DNA from: Aureobasidium sp. EXF-3400
Taxonomy: Eukaryota > Ascomycota > Dothideomycetes > Dothideales > Saccotheciaceae
Direction: 5' to 3'
NCBI GenBank assembly: GCA_024195585.1
Contig: SWBL01000300.1
Location: 1 to 64,000, forward strand
DNA length: 64,000 nucleotides
A program made the position numbers and the translations under genes. Positions 53,609-64,000 of the stretch are shown here, in pieces. Under the pieces are notes generated by a model that ran no database searches, was not told the DNA's origin, and saw nothing but the letters and a program-made list of their open reading frames with translations. The stretch's first letter is position 1, and each line of letters begins with the position of its first letter.

Positions 53609-56600
53609 ATGAGGCTCGACGACACGCTCCTCACCGCCTTTGCTCAAAATGGCTCTCTTCGTCTTCGCTGCACTTCAGCGCTGCTGTCACTCGAACAAGA
53701 GCCATCACTACGCATCTTGGTAGAGGCTGGACAATCGACCTTGCTGTGCGCCAAGAACACCCGCGACGCCCTCGAACAACACGCCCGACAGCAGGCCCTC
53801 TTGGATCGTTTACAGTCCGTCGCCGTCTTCCAAAGCCTGAAGCCATCGACCAACCATGCCAACAATGTCGTCGCCGACCACTCTCGACACATCATCCGAG
53901 ACTTGACTTTGCTCGAACTCCCACAAGACCACCTGTCAGGCTATGGCGTGTCCACACCACTCTCATATGCTGCTGTACCCATTCGGTCTGCCACAGGTCA
54001 GCTCCTGGGCATTTACTGTGTCTTGGATAACCAAATACGCCATGACTTCTTCGACCAGCACACATACAACACGCTGAATGATATCGCTACTGCCATCTCT
54101 CGGCACCTGGCATCGCAGCTCGAGAGCCATCACGACAGGAAAGCCAAAATAGCTCTTTCCAGCTTTCTGGAACACAACAGGCCACAGCCCGCGAGAATCG
54201 TCAGCTCACCTACACAACTGCCGCGTCTCTTGCACCCTGTGACCGACTCGACCCACGGAACTTCGAGTCCAGCCACTTCAACTTACTCTAATAGCGCCTC
54301 AGTTGACAGGTCACTGGACGGAAACATCTCTTCTGTTGTCACCACTCCCCTGACAACTCCGGCAGAAGACTGCTCTAAGCTTGGCTTTTTCGATCCAGCT
54401 CCGGCCTCTTTATTAAGGTCGACCTCTTCAGACACACATCACTCCATTGAAGCACATGGTGATCATCCAACATCAGATACCCGACCTTCAGATCAAACCT
54501 TGTCGATTGCCACAGGCTTGATTCGCGCCGCTCATGATCTCGAAGGCTTGGTCTTGTTGGATACCAATTTCAATACCAACAACAAAATCTTCGACCACAT
54601 TGGGGATAGCACAGCTGAGCAGGTTTCGCTATGCGAAACGATCGAGATGTCCATTACCACCAACGACAGCGCACCAGCCCGCATTACGCCTTCTGTGTCT
54701 ATCGAGCATGAAACTCTTGATCATCTCATTTCACACTTTCCTCAAGGTTGTGCCTTGAAGCTCGACAACGACCAAGTTTCAATTCTGGTCGTCGACACTT
54801 CGGTGTCTGGCCTAGCGTTTTACGAGAAACTGGATGAGGCCTTTGTCGTCACTCCGGATTTGCATGAGATACTTCACAAAGCTCAGTCTCTGATATTTAT
54901 GCCCGTGTGGGATTCGGCACGACAGGCTTTCTACGCTGGCATGTTGGGTTGGCCCACAAATCCGCTACGTGTCTTTACAGAGCAGGATCTGCTATCACTA
55001 TCCATCTATGGCCGCATTTTGACTGCAGATATCTCACGCTTGGGTATGTAATACACCAAAGTCGTCCTGGAAATGCTTGTTGACTTTGATATCTGCAGAT
55101 GCTATTGACACCAAGGCAACAAAATCCGATTTTGTTTCTTCTCTCAGCCACGAACTACGCTCACCGTTACATGGTTGCTTGGCCGCTATCGAAGTTTTGC
55201 GCGACACTGAACTCGACAACCCGCAGAACGACCTTCTCGGAATGATCGAGTCTTGCGCGTCAACGCTCTTGTATACCCTGAACCACCTCTTGGATTTCTC
55301 TCGAATCAATGATCTTGACCGCTTGCAACCCACGAATCGTCGAGGCTCCGACGGAACGATGGCACCGAACTTGCCTCGCAATAAATTTGGCACAGTCGCC
55401 GAAGACTACCTCTGTCGTGTGGTACAAGATACAGTCGAGGGTATTGCTTATGGCCACGACAGAGAGCAGGCCGCCTACGAATCAGATTTGAGCAGTTCCC
55501 CCCAGGATCAAATCCTGCGCCTTGACAGCAACGACTTGCCTTCGAGAGACAAAGACGTTGCTATCTTTCTCTACATGGAAAGTAATGCAGCATGGTTCTC
55601 AATGGTCTCGGCCGGAGCATGGAAACGGTTGGTAATGAATCTGTTCGGCAACTCGCTCAAATTCTGTCCGCATGGCCATATCGAGGTCACGCTGAAAATG
55701 GTACCGGATCCAAAGAATGCCGACAAAAGAATGGCTCATCTTATGGTCAATGATACCGGTATCGGAATGAGCGAGGATTTCAAGAAACATTCTCTGTATC
55801 GACCATTCGTGCAGGAAAATTCACTCGTCAGTGGGACTGGATTGGGGCTCAATATTGTCAAACAAATTGTCAACGATTTGCAAGGAACTATCAGCGTCAA
55901 GAGTACATTGGGTGCTGGGACTCGATTCGACGTACTCATCCCTATGGTTGACCGGGTGAAACTCCCTGGCGAGGTTGTGCTCGATGGAGGGGAAATGCTG
56001 GACCGGGAAGGACTCTTCAAAGGTCGCACAGTTTGTTTGCTCTCATCTCCTCGCACTCCAATCGAAGGCGCGGACGAGCCACACGAGCGTACAAACCTGA
56101 TCCACTCCTATGTGAAAGTCATTGCAGAGAAGTGGTTCCACATGAAGGTGGTGTATGCTGAAATGACCCAAGGGGTAGACGCAGAATTCCGCATCGCCGA
56201 GGCTTCTGACTATGGCATCTATGCTTGCTCTGCAGGTGAGAGCTTACAGATGGCCAATACACAGCGGACAATCTTGGTTGGCAATCAACGGCAGTTGGTG
56301 CAAACTCGAGAGCAATGCCGCCATGACTTTGTCGAGTTGAACTATCCTCTCGGACCCAGGGCTGTCGCTCGCGCTCTCCATGCCGCTTTGAGGATGTCAG
56401 CCGATCAACCACCTCCGAACGACACTACTTCCAACACATTAAGTTCACACGACCAAGCAGACGAGAATCCGACGACTGAGTCCGTCGATAAACAGAAAAC
56501 GACCGATCCTACCAAATCTCCTTTGGAAAATCCCACGAATGACTCCATCCAAACGGAACATCTCCTCCTCGTCGACGACAACGCCATTAACCTCAAACTC

Positions 56601-56798
56601 CTCTCCACCTTTATGAAGAAGCTCTCCATCAGCGCCCACACAGCAGTCGACGGTGAAGATGCTTTCTCAACCTACAAGAATTTCGCCTCATCCCAGCCCT
56701 TTACCACTATTCTCATGGACATTTCGATGCCCAAGATGAACGGATTCGAGTCATCTCGCGCCATCCGCGACTTTGAAGTCGAAAACAAGCTCCCTTGA
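53609..56798 (+). CDS. Hybrid histidine kinase with receiver cut by an in-frame TGA
   Basis: Exon 1 (53609-55043) and exon 2 (55099-56798) around a 55-nt intron give 1044 residues. The N-terminal third is a GAF-like sensor (LLTAFAQNGSLRLRCTSALL, GYGVSTPLSYAAVPIRSATG). The kinase core is complete: H-box SDFVSSLSHELRSPLHG (phospho-His), N-box RLVMNLFGNSLKFCPHG, G1 VNDTGIGMSEDF, G2 SGTGLGLNIVKQIV. The receiver starts EHLLLVDDNAINLKLLSTFM with phospho-acceptor Asp in ILMDISMPKMNGFESSRAI, then TGA at 56796-56798. The same frame continues for 58 more codons with the rest of a receiver. As annotated it lacks the conserved Thr and Lys of the receiver. Such kinases feed the HOG/Ypd1 phosphorelay in fungi. 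First ATG used; upstream exon possible. Confidence 0.85.
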
Positions 56799-56975
56799 TC
56801 AAGAATCATCGCTCTGACAGCACTTGGTTCTGAAGCTTCGAGACGCGAGGCCGAGGCCAGTGGCATTAATGAGTATCAGATGAAGCCCGTCGCGTTCAAG
56901 ACACTGAAAGGTCTGTTCAACATCGCGCCGCCGGTCAAGATTCAAACGCCTCAAGAGGCATTTGCGAAGATGTGA
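56799..56975 (+). other. In-frame continuation of the receiver domain after TGA
   Basis: Reading on in the same frame after the TGA gives SRIIALTALGSEASRREAEA, SGINEYQMKPV (conserved receiver Thr in A-L-T-A-L, conserved Lys in M-K-P), then a tail ending QTPQEAFAKM and a TGA at 56973-56975. No intron or frame change is needed. This is either the remains of a full-length gene after a CGA-type codon became TGA, or a readthrough extension. Confidence 0.75.
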
Positions 56976-57952
56976 TGTTTCCCACACATACTTCCTTTTA
57001 CAATCTCAAGCATACACAAGCCAACCACGGGTCGAAAGAATCAATCCTACGCAATACACGGCCATTTCTCCTTTTTTTTTTTCGTATCCAGCATCTTCTT
57101 TTTTTGCAAGCATACATCTTACGAGTACAGGAAGATTGTTTTCCTTTCTTTTTTCTTTTTCTTAATTTCATTTCTCCTCATATCTGGTTTGCGGATAACC
57201 CCCTTTTTCCTCCTCTCTCTTTCTCTATCACAGCACATGATTCTTTTTTTTTTCATTTGCCGTAGCGGTCTCTCATGATGCTTGTCAAGGCGTTTATCTT
57301 CTGCACATATGGGTATATCAGCATTTGCGGCGGGTTCTGGGATTTTTTGTTTTCTGGCGTTTCAAACACGCACACACATACACATTGGCAAAAGGGAGTT
57401 CTCTGGCTGGAATTTCTTTGGCTTTTCTATGTCCTGTACCAGAGAAGTTGGGGCAAGGAAATATGCAATATACAATACGATACACACATCGTTTCCACAC
57501 TTACAAAACTTTGGCTGATCGCATGTTTTGCATCGTTGGCTCTTCTGAACAATACCTACGTACCAATAAACAGGATTGACGCTGTTTCCACTACTCCACT
57601 GTTCCACCATCTACTCCATTTCCATTCCTAACGTCTTCAACTGAATCCAAAGAGAAAAGGGTTCAAAAACTCATCATCTCAAAGCAAAAGATGCTCATCA
57701 AGGAAAAGGAAAAGGGAAAGAGAAAAAGAGACGAAACAAAAACAAATCAGAACATTTTTCTTTCTTTGCTTTGCTTTTGCACTTTCTTAAGGTATATTGA
57801 TGAAGACAACTACCCACTGCGGACACAAGAACCCAAGAATCAGAGAACCCACACTTGATGCAAATATCAAAAAGGATGCAGCAACACTAGCAACACTAAG
57901 CATGAACATGAGCAATTTTTTGGGCATCTAATGGTTTCTAGTAAGATACAAT
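56976..57952. other. Convergent intergenic, T-rich
   Basis: 3' flanks of the histidine kinase (plus) and ALG11 (minus). Several T8-T10 runs between 57065 and 57260 and an A/G-rich stretch at 57655-57760. No gene supported. Confidence 0.5.
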
Positions 57953-59677
57953 CTACTCCAGCCTGAGTTTCTGACGCTGTTTCTCAGGTGTGACGCGCAG
58001 TTGAATCAGTCTATCCATCTGTGCATTCCAGCTGTCGCGGAACACTTCTTCGGAGAAGCGTTTGGCGCTCGTTCTAGCTCTTCTGCGCATAGCCAGTGTT
58101 TCTGAAGGTGACTGGTCGAGCGCTTTGGCGAAGCCGTCTGCGAATTCTGCGGGTGATTTTGCGTGGAAGCCTGATTGAGAGACATGTCAGTAAAGAGCTC
58201 GGAGACATGGACGTCGTTAGTAGCACAAAAAACTTACCAGTGGGCTTTCCATCAATCGGAATCACGATATCGTATTTGGGGCCTCCGCTGTCGTCAACCA
58301 CCGAAATCAGTCCGGCAGCTTGGTACTCGACAACACCGATGCCAAAGTGTTCGTTCCACATGCCGTTGACGCCGATCCAGCTGGTTCTCAAGCGATCGAG
58401 GATCTGTGACCACTTTGCATCGATGACAAAGTCGACGTGGTCGGCAATGTGTTGTTCGCGTGCTAGCACACGGAGCTTGTAGACGAGCATCTTGTCCTTT
58501 TCGTCGCGCACCGAGCCCACGAGGACCAATCTGGGAGTGTCTTTGTCGGCAGTCTTTTGACGGCGCAAGAACTCAGCAAAGGCCATGATGATGTTTTGGT
58601 GGTCCTTTTCTGGGCGGAACTGTGCAATGTAGAGTATGTCCTTTCTCCTGCTCTTTTCAGACTCTTCGGAGACTTCAATTTCTTGTTCCAACTCTTCGAC
58701 GGCGACGGGAGGGAAGACGACAAAGGTGTCGCGTGTCCAGCGTCTCTTTTGGCGAGTGCGGCTCCATAGGGTTTTGATGTGGTTTTGAGTCCAGGTCGAG
58801 TTTGTCATGACAACGTCGATCTCAGCACCGATCCAGCTGTACAGACGAGCAAAGAGATGCCAGTATGCCTTTTTGGCATTCCCTTTCCAGCCGCTACCTG
58901 TGCCAGCGTTGACACCGCGACCAGAGGCGTCTAGGCTTCCTAACATATCGGTGGAGATGGTGGGGTAGTGGACGTAGGCACCGGTGGGGACGTCGGGGAA
59001 GAGGAAATGTGACATGGCGACGGTAAAGGCGTAGCCCATTGTATCGATGAAGATGTCAGGGACAACAAGGTTGAAAGCATCCCAGCCAACGATCAAGCTG
59101 CCGATGCTCTGACCGAGGAGGGTGAAGTGTGGCCAGTGTTGAGCGAGGAGGAAGTCGCGGGTGCTGAGGTAGAGGAAGGTGAGACGAGGGGCGTGGAGGG
59201 GAATGTTGAAGCGATTCTTGACATTCGCGATGATGGTATCCTTGTCGACGTCGTGGTCGCCGGTGTAGACTACGCAGAGGGCCTTGGGGTAGCGTTCTTG
59301 GGTTGCGCGGACGGCAGCCCAGAGGACCCGCTCGCCGCCTCCGCCTGCATTGCTATGTCTGCTGTCAGTGTCTTGTCTCAGTCAAGTGTTGGCTAGAAGT
59401 ACCAAAAGGGGTGGAAGAAGGCAATAATGCCTTCCCACTCATGTGCTGGCTTTCCATTGTAGTCTCCCTTGGCCAGACGATCCTTGTTGAATGCGGGAGG
59501 TGAGGTTTTCTCTTCATCGGCAGCCCTCTCGAGCAGCAGCTCTCTCCTTGTTTGTGTCCTGGCGCGAACAGTCTCGCCGATGTTCTGGGCAATGAATCGG
59601 AGAAAATATGGGAGTGTTAGGTAGGTCAGACCGACGGCCACAGCGGCCAGCGATATCAGCAGTGCTAGGCCAGGCAT
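57953..59677 (-). CDS. ALG11: ALG11 alpha-1,2-mannosyltransferase
   Basis: Three exons (59677-59403, 59352-58238, 58170-57953), introns of 50 and 67 nt, 535 residues. An N-terminal membrane anchor (GLALLISLAAVAVGLTYLTL) is followed, across the first intron, by FFHPF-CNAGGGGERVLWAA, the Alg11 hallmark near the dolichol-linked acceptor site. Also present: YPTISTDMLGSL, AYWHLFARLYSWIGAEIDVV, VMTNSTWTQNHI, LYIAQFRPEKDHQ and the GT4 E-x7-E region WNEHFGIGVVEYQAAGLI. It adds the fourth and fifth mannoses to Man3GlcNAc2-PP-dolichol on the cytosolic face of the ER. Splicing is confirmed by restored HPFCNAGGGG and GKPTGFHAKS. Complete and apparently intact. Confidence 0.94.
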
Positions 59678-59960
59678 GCTTTTCCGAGTCTCATGTCATG
59701 GCCTAAGTGTCAAGCTGCGACTTGGTCCAGCTGTTGTTTCGCATTGCGCAGGACGCGTATGACAGCACAGAAGCTGCCACTGACTCGCCATCAGCCCACC
59801 CTGACCCTGGCCATGTCCCCTGACCCTAAACCGCAGCCGCAATCATCGGCCCGCCTCGCTTTCTGACTCCGGCTTGGCAATCATCGCAAATTGATATGCC
59901 TTTCTGTTCACCAACATATCACATGTTCCATCCACACGTCCAGCCAACGTGTCCTGGAAT

Positions 59961-61190
59961 ATGGTCTTGTTAGCAAGGCCTGCCGGTCGCTTGCTCTCTG
60001 CCCGCCCACCCATCCTCCGGAATCGCCATGGCGTGCGTCAATACAGTCTTCAAACCGTGCTCGAACACGGCTGTCACGATCTTCCAGATTATGTCGCCTT
60101 CGTGCCTGTCGCATGTCTAGAATCTCTTCATTCCACTGGCTTGCCCTGGTTTGCTGCCATTCCACTATCCGCTGTCTTGATTCGATCACTTGTCATTTAT
60201 CCGCTATTCCAACGCCCTTTGCGTGAGAAGCTGGTCGACCGCGCCCAAACCCAGCCTCTGGTAGATGCCCACATGAGTGTCGTGAGACGCATGCTAGAGA
60301 GAAGGACTCCTCAAGGTAGTCCCTGGCGCAAGTTGAATATGGCCTTCAATGCTTGGCATCGAAGACGTCACCTTCAAGTAACCATGTTTGGCCGCAAGCT
60401 CAATTTCGGCCATAGAACCATGATGTTCATGACGACAATCCTGGTTTCCGATGGCTTGAGGAGGATCATGGGTGCCAAAGAGGGTTTGCTGAAATTTATC
60501 TTGGGCCCTTTGGACTGGACTGTGAGCTGGCTTATCCCAAATCCCCCAAAAGAACAAACTTCTGGAGAGACAGCAGAGACTGTTTCGGTCGATTCTTCAT
60601 CCAATCGACTTCCGGATCAGGCATTAACTACTCCCACCGGAACACCAACGAGCGCTCAGGACGTCTTGTCAGCCACCGAAACAGCTCAGGACGCGGCGGG
60701 TGACTTGGCACAAGAAGCATCAACGGCAGTGGCAGGTCACGCCAACTCTGTCTGGTTCGATCCGACTCTTCTGACTGGAGGATTTTCTTGGTGTCCCGAC
60801 TTGACAGCCTCGGATCCTACTTTGATTCTTCCCGTCATATTCAGCAGCACCTTTTTCGCCAGCATCTACTTTGCACCGCGCATTCAAGGCACCGTCACCA
60901 CAACAGGAAGCAAATCAGAAAGCGAACGTGCAAAGCCGACAAATGCACAGAGGATCATGATGACTATTGCAATGCTGTCTATTGTTCCTGCGTTGCACAT
61001 GCCTGCTGGACTTTTGCTCTACTTTATTTCCAACATGGTCACCAACAATTTGCAGTCACGTTGGCTCACCTATACGAAACCCATCTATCCTGCACCGACT
61101 GCCTGCAAGCGGCCTGTCAGAATGCAGCGCCAAATGGAAATTGCAGAGGATATGCTGCCCAACAAAGCCAAGACGACCTCGAGACGATAA
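59961..61190 (+). CDS. COX18: Mitochondrial insertase, COX18/OXA1 family, 409 aa
   Basis: Single exon from the first ATG (MVLLARPAGRLLSARPPILR), whose R/S/L-rich, acid-free start suits a mitochondrial presequence. OXA/YidC segments are visible: GLPWFAAIPLSAVLIRSLVI with the membrane arginine, LTVSWLI-like TM2 area (FILGPLDWTVSWLIPNPPKE), LILPVIFSSTFFASIYF, and MTIAMLSIVPALHMPAGLLL-YFISNM near the end. The Ala/Thr-rich stretch at residues 205-260 is lineage-specific. Cox18 exports the Cox2 C-terminus across the inner membrane. I favour Cox18 over Oxa1 because of the short distance after TM1 and the PAGLLLYF end, but this is less than certain. It is transcribed divergently from ALG11, with about 280 bases between the two starts. 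Confidence 0.78.
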   Translation: MVLLARPAGRLLSARPPILRNRHGVRQYSLQTVLEHGCHDLPDYVAFVPVACLESLHSTGLPWFAAIPLSAVLIRSLVIYPLFQRPLREKLVDRAQTQPLVDAHMSVVRRMLERRTPQGSPWRKLNMAFNAWHRRRHLQVTMFGRKLNFGHRTMMFMTTILVSDGLRRIMGAKEGLLKFILGPLDWTVSWLIPNPPKEQTSGETAETVSVDSSSNRLPDQALTTPTGTPTSAQDVLSATETAQDAAGDLAQEASTAVAGHANSVWFDPTLLTGGFSWCPDLTASDPTLILPVIFSSTFFASIYFAPRIQGTVTTTGSKSESERAKPTNAQRIMMTIAMLSIVPALHMPAGLLLYFISNMVTNNLQSRWLTYTKPIYPAPTACKRPVRMQRQMEIAEDMLPNKAKTTSRR

Positions 61191-61376
61191 ATCCGTCTGT
61201 CTCTCGCGCAGATCAACGAATGCACATCTCGAACAACTCATCGATGAGTGCTATCCGAGCGAAACTCATCAAGGATCTTCGATTCATGTACACTACCGCA
61301 ATGTATTTCTAGAGCACCATACTCGTCCAGTATGCGAAAAAGTAACGAACTTCATGACTTCTATCCAACAATCTTT

Positions 61377-62227
61377 CTAGTTCTTCTTGGCATCTGCATG
61401 GGCGTTTTCGACCACATCCACCATGAATCCGCCTCCCAGCAGAATAGCCGGCTCATCGATACTATGATGCTCATAGCTGTTTTGTCAAAGAGTCAGCAAA
61501 TGCAACCAATGCCTCACATCCAAAAAAAAAAAAAAAGATCAACAACATACCTCAAAGTACCCACACCGCCAGCATCAAGCAACATACTCGGATTATCCGC
61601 AATATTCTTGTTGATCCATCTAGCCGCAAACGCCCTGAGGATATGTCCATGCGCCACAATCAACACATCATAAGGCTCAGCATCAGCCTTGGGTTTCCCA
61701 ATAACATTCTTGTGGTACTTTTCCCTGATCTCCGCAATCACCGCATCTAGGCGCTCTGTAATCTGTTCAGGACTTTCTCCTCCCGGACATCCGTCTTTCC
61801 AGATGTCCCATTTATGTTGTCCAGCTTGTTGGCGTTGCTCGGCGATGTATTTACTCGTCAAGCCTTCGTAATCACCATAATCCCATTCTCGCACACTTTC
61901 CGTGACTTGAATCTTGGCAGCAGTCTTGACATTGCTGTCGTCATGTTGCTGGTCCGAGTTCCACGGCATGGGGTCTTTGCATCCCAGATTCAGCAGTTCG
62001 AGGGTGCGTTGGGCGCGTGTACGGGGAGACACATAGATGTGAGCGAGGTTGCGAGGTACGATCAGGCGGTCGTCGCCCACGAGTGCGTTTCCAGTTGCGC
62101 GGATGCGCTTTTCGCCGTTTGCGGTGAGGGGGATGTCGGAGGTGCCTGTGTGTCTGCCGTTTAGCGACCATTCGGTTTCGCCGTGGCGGATTATGAAGAC
62201 GCGGGGCGTGATTTTCTTGTCGGCCAT
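61377..62227 (-). CDS. SHB17: Sedoheptulose-1,7-bisphosphatase-like histidine phosphatase (SHB17)
   Basis: Exon 1 (62227-61551) and exon 2 (61476-61377) around a 74-nt intron; product 258 residues. The frame extends upstream of 62227 only through unlikely sequence; MADKKITPRVFIIRHGETEW is the natural start, with the catalytic RHG at residues 14-16. Further motifs: YVSPRTRAQRTLELL, VREWDYGDYEGLTSKYI (acidic proton donor), WKDGCPGGESPEQI and VAHGHILRAFAARW (second catalytic His). Across the intron, LLDAGGVGTL-SYEHHSIDEP matches the end of yeast Shb17, which removes the 1-phosphate of sedoheptulose bisphosphate in riboneogenesis. General phosphoglycerate-mutase-like naming would also be correct, but the C-terminus favours Shb17. 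Confidence 0.87.
61522..61536. repeat. A15 homopolymer inside the SHB17-like intron
   Basis: Fifteen consecutive A on the plus strand (T15 in the transcript) lie close to the intron's 5' splice site, which is unusual; a hypermutable or sequencing-sensitive site. Confidence 0.9.
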
Positions 62228-62959
62228 TGTTGGATGCGGTGGAATGCAGTGGTTTTCCTTCTGGGCGGATCGATGAGGCACACCAAGGTAGGTTTTGTAG
62301 AGATACACAGGCCCGCGAACCGGGGTCCCCGGCTGAACAGGTGGGATAAAATCATACCCACTACGTCATTGCATCGATGACATTTTTTGTTTTGGAGTAT
62401 GTCAGATTTCGTCGTTCATCTATCCTTGTATATCACCTTGCACTTATCAATTCAATTATCGTTGCAGATGCCGAAATACTCCGGCCGCGTGGTTGATGAT
62501 CAACGATCTTTGTCCCGTTTCTTTGGGACTTCGAGTGCCTCTTCTGCACAAGCATCGCATAACCTTTTGTGCCAAGGCGGCCGTTGGTATAGTGACCCTG
62601 CTCACGACATGAACCAGATTCTCGAGATAGTTGTAAGTGATATACACATGATCTATAAGACAGGTACACTTTTTTTTAGAGAGCAGGAGGGTTCATATCC
62701 CTCAACATGTGTATTTACGAAATGTCAGCTTTGAGGTACGTTCTTCTACAATGTCGTGACGAACCTAACAACCACAGTGCGTGCTGTGGACTTGTCAAGC
62801 ATCTAGCCTCGACCGAACAGTGAGACAACACCATAAACACTTTCGTTCATACTGGTATATCAGAAGGAATTACAAAGTAAATCTTTCTGGAACTTCCATC
62901 TCCTCATATCCAAATCCCAAAAGCTAAGTCATCCCAACCTCAAACTGCAAACTTTCATC
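62228..62959. other. Intergenic, no supported gene
   Basis: Promoter region of the SHB17-like gene and beyond. Frames here are short and patternless. Confidence 0.45.
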
Positions 62960-63680
62960 ATGTCACTCTGGCCTCTATCAGATACACCTTTGCTTCCTCC
63001 CAGCAAACCATCAGGTCTCACATCCCAGACACTGCCCTCAGCACCACCATCCTCTCCCATACCTCCAGAAACTCTGCCTCTTCAAATCTTCCAAACCACA
63101 GTCTTTTCGTGTCTTTCCTCTCTCGCCGAAACCACCTGATCCACCCCACGAAAAACCGCTTCCGCTAAACACTATGCTCTTCGCTTCTCAGACCTAGACT
63201 CGCTGATTCACAGCCTGGCCTCTTTCCACGTGCACATGGGGATTTTGCGACTTGCTGCAACAAACACAATCCCCGAAGCGATTAAAAGTCGCAAGAGCGA
63301 CACATGCAGCAGCAGTTTCGTTTTCTGCAAACCCCCACCATCTCACTCGGGAAGAGAAATGTCGCGCGTCATGTTTGGACGGGGCGATTGCTTTGCACAC
63401 TTTCACCAGGGCATCGCCGAGAGAATGCTGAATTGTGCGATTGGGGCCGTGTTGATAGACTTTTGGTTCTGCCATTACGGAATGAGATTTGCGGCCCAGA
63501 GAATATTGCCGACGAAATCGAGGAGATGTTTGCCCCGCAGATTAGAGGTGGAACAAGTGTTTGGGCGATGCTGGCTGTTGTCAGACAGGCGGTCAAGAGA
63601 TCGGCCAAGGCCCCAGCATTTAGTTGGCCGAATGCTTTTGCTCAAGGCTTACCTGGAGAACCCAAATGTTGACGGTGTGC
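62960..63680 (+). pseudogene. Unresolved coding-like region with an in-frame TGA
   Basis: From an ATG at 62960 (MSLWPLSDTPLLPPSKPSGL) the frame is protein-like to SSLAETT, meets TGA at 63137-63139, and goes on as TASAKHYALRFSDLDSLIHS-LASFHVHM; it then stays open to 63940 but turns basic and random. Another frame takes over from about 63480 (ICGPENIADEIEEMFAPQIR, VWAMLAVVRQAVKRSAKAPA) to a stop at 63672. So pieces of a real protein seem to be present in two frames, with a missed intron or a frameshift between. I do not recognise the family. Confidence 0.35.
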
Positions 63681-63852
63681 AATCCCGATTTTTTTTTTTT
63701 TGGCGAGGAGAAAGCTGGAAGAGAGATGTGAGGAAGTGGTGGATGATTGCAAAAAGGTATGGAAAAGTTTCTTGTACATTTGAGGCCTTTTTGGATTATT
63801 CATATATACTCATGTCGCCGTTTTGTTCCTTGTGGACTGGACTCGGATCCTT

Positions 63853-64000
63853 TTACGAGGCAAGATCGCGGTTACCGCCGTTGCTGCTCAAATCATTAGG
63901 ACCAGAAGAAGCACCAAAGCCCTCTGCCTCAAGGCTCTGAGCTGTGGTTTGGGCACCTCCAGCACCAGCCTCACGAGTGATCTCCCTTGGCTTAACTTCT
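63853..64000 (-). CDS. 3' end of a gene running off the window (partial)
   Basis: The minus strand carries an open frame from the window edge: VKPREITREAGAGGAQTTAQ, SLEAEGFGASSGPN, ending GGNRDLAS and TAA at 63855-63853. The Gly/Ala/Ser-rich, charged composition looks like a disordered C-terminal tail. Only 48 codons are visible, so the product cannot be named. Confidence 0.5.
   Translation of the reverse strand, partial: EVKPREITREAGAGGAQTTAQSLEAEGFGASSGPNDLSSNGGNRDLAS

Overview
The window looks like nuclear DNA of a filamentous ascomycete (Pezizomycotina). Genes are interrupted by short introns, mostly about 47 to 83 nt, with GT...AG ends and CTAAC-like branch sites. Neighbouring genes lie on both strands with independent promoters, and many families are typically fungal: Ser/Thr-rich cell-surface proteins, a hybrid histidine kinase, GPI-anchored serine carboxypeptidase, F-box/LRR proteins and SRPK-like kinases. 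A Dothideomycete is my best guess from the families, but the sequence does not settle it. No rRNA, CRISPR array, insertion sequence or convincing tRNA was seen.

Layout. 1-0.9 kb is a very AT-rich block resembling a RIP-mutated repeat, with a small GC-richer inverted repeat inside it. 2.6-9.8 kb holds an NTF2-like protein, a degraded remnant, a 379-aa unknown protein, a TPR protein, a broken GNAT gene and a membrane protein. 10.2-17.3 kb is a housekeeping stretch: COX19, dihydroxyacetone kinase, an F-box-like protein and an SLD3-like replication factor. 17.9-24.1 kb holds a damaged secreted serine carboxypeptidase, a UDP-glycosyltransferase and a mucin-like surface protein. 25.2-30.2 kb is decayed and accessory: two damaged paralogues of one uncharacterised family flank an intact unknown gene whose predicted N-terminus resembles the histone H3 tail, followed by a small unknown gene and a secreted-protein pseudogene with two TAG codons. 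31.2-42.8 kb is an extracellular block: a seven-exon 1552-aa secreted protein, a 596-aa modular surface protein, a RidA-family protein and a two-module secreted esterase. 44.7-51.5 kb holds a coiled-coil protein, an F-box/LRR gene with a broken frame and two protein kinases. 53.6-57 kb is a hybrid histidine kinase whose receiver domain is cut by an in-frame TGA. 58-62.2 kb is again housekeeping: ALG11, a COX18/OXA1-type insertase and an SHB17-like phosphatase. The right edge has unresolved coding-like sequence and the 3' end of one more gene.

The central loci have no operon-like logic. Conserved housekeeping genes (COX19, DAK, SLD3, ALG11, COX18, SHB17) are apparently intact, while many accessory genes carry single lesions: in-frame TAG/TGA codons, one-base frameshifts, or 3' splice sites reading GG instead of AG. 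Two introns of the form GT...GG, in unrelated genes, are among the least expected observations. Exon boundaries were worked out by eye from splice signals, frame and protein continuity, without transcript data.
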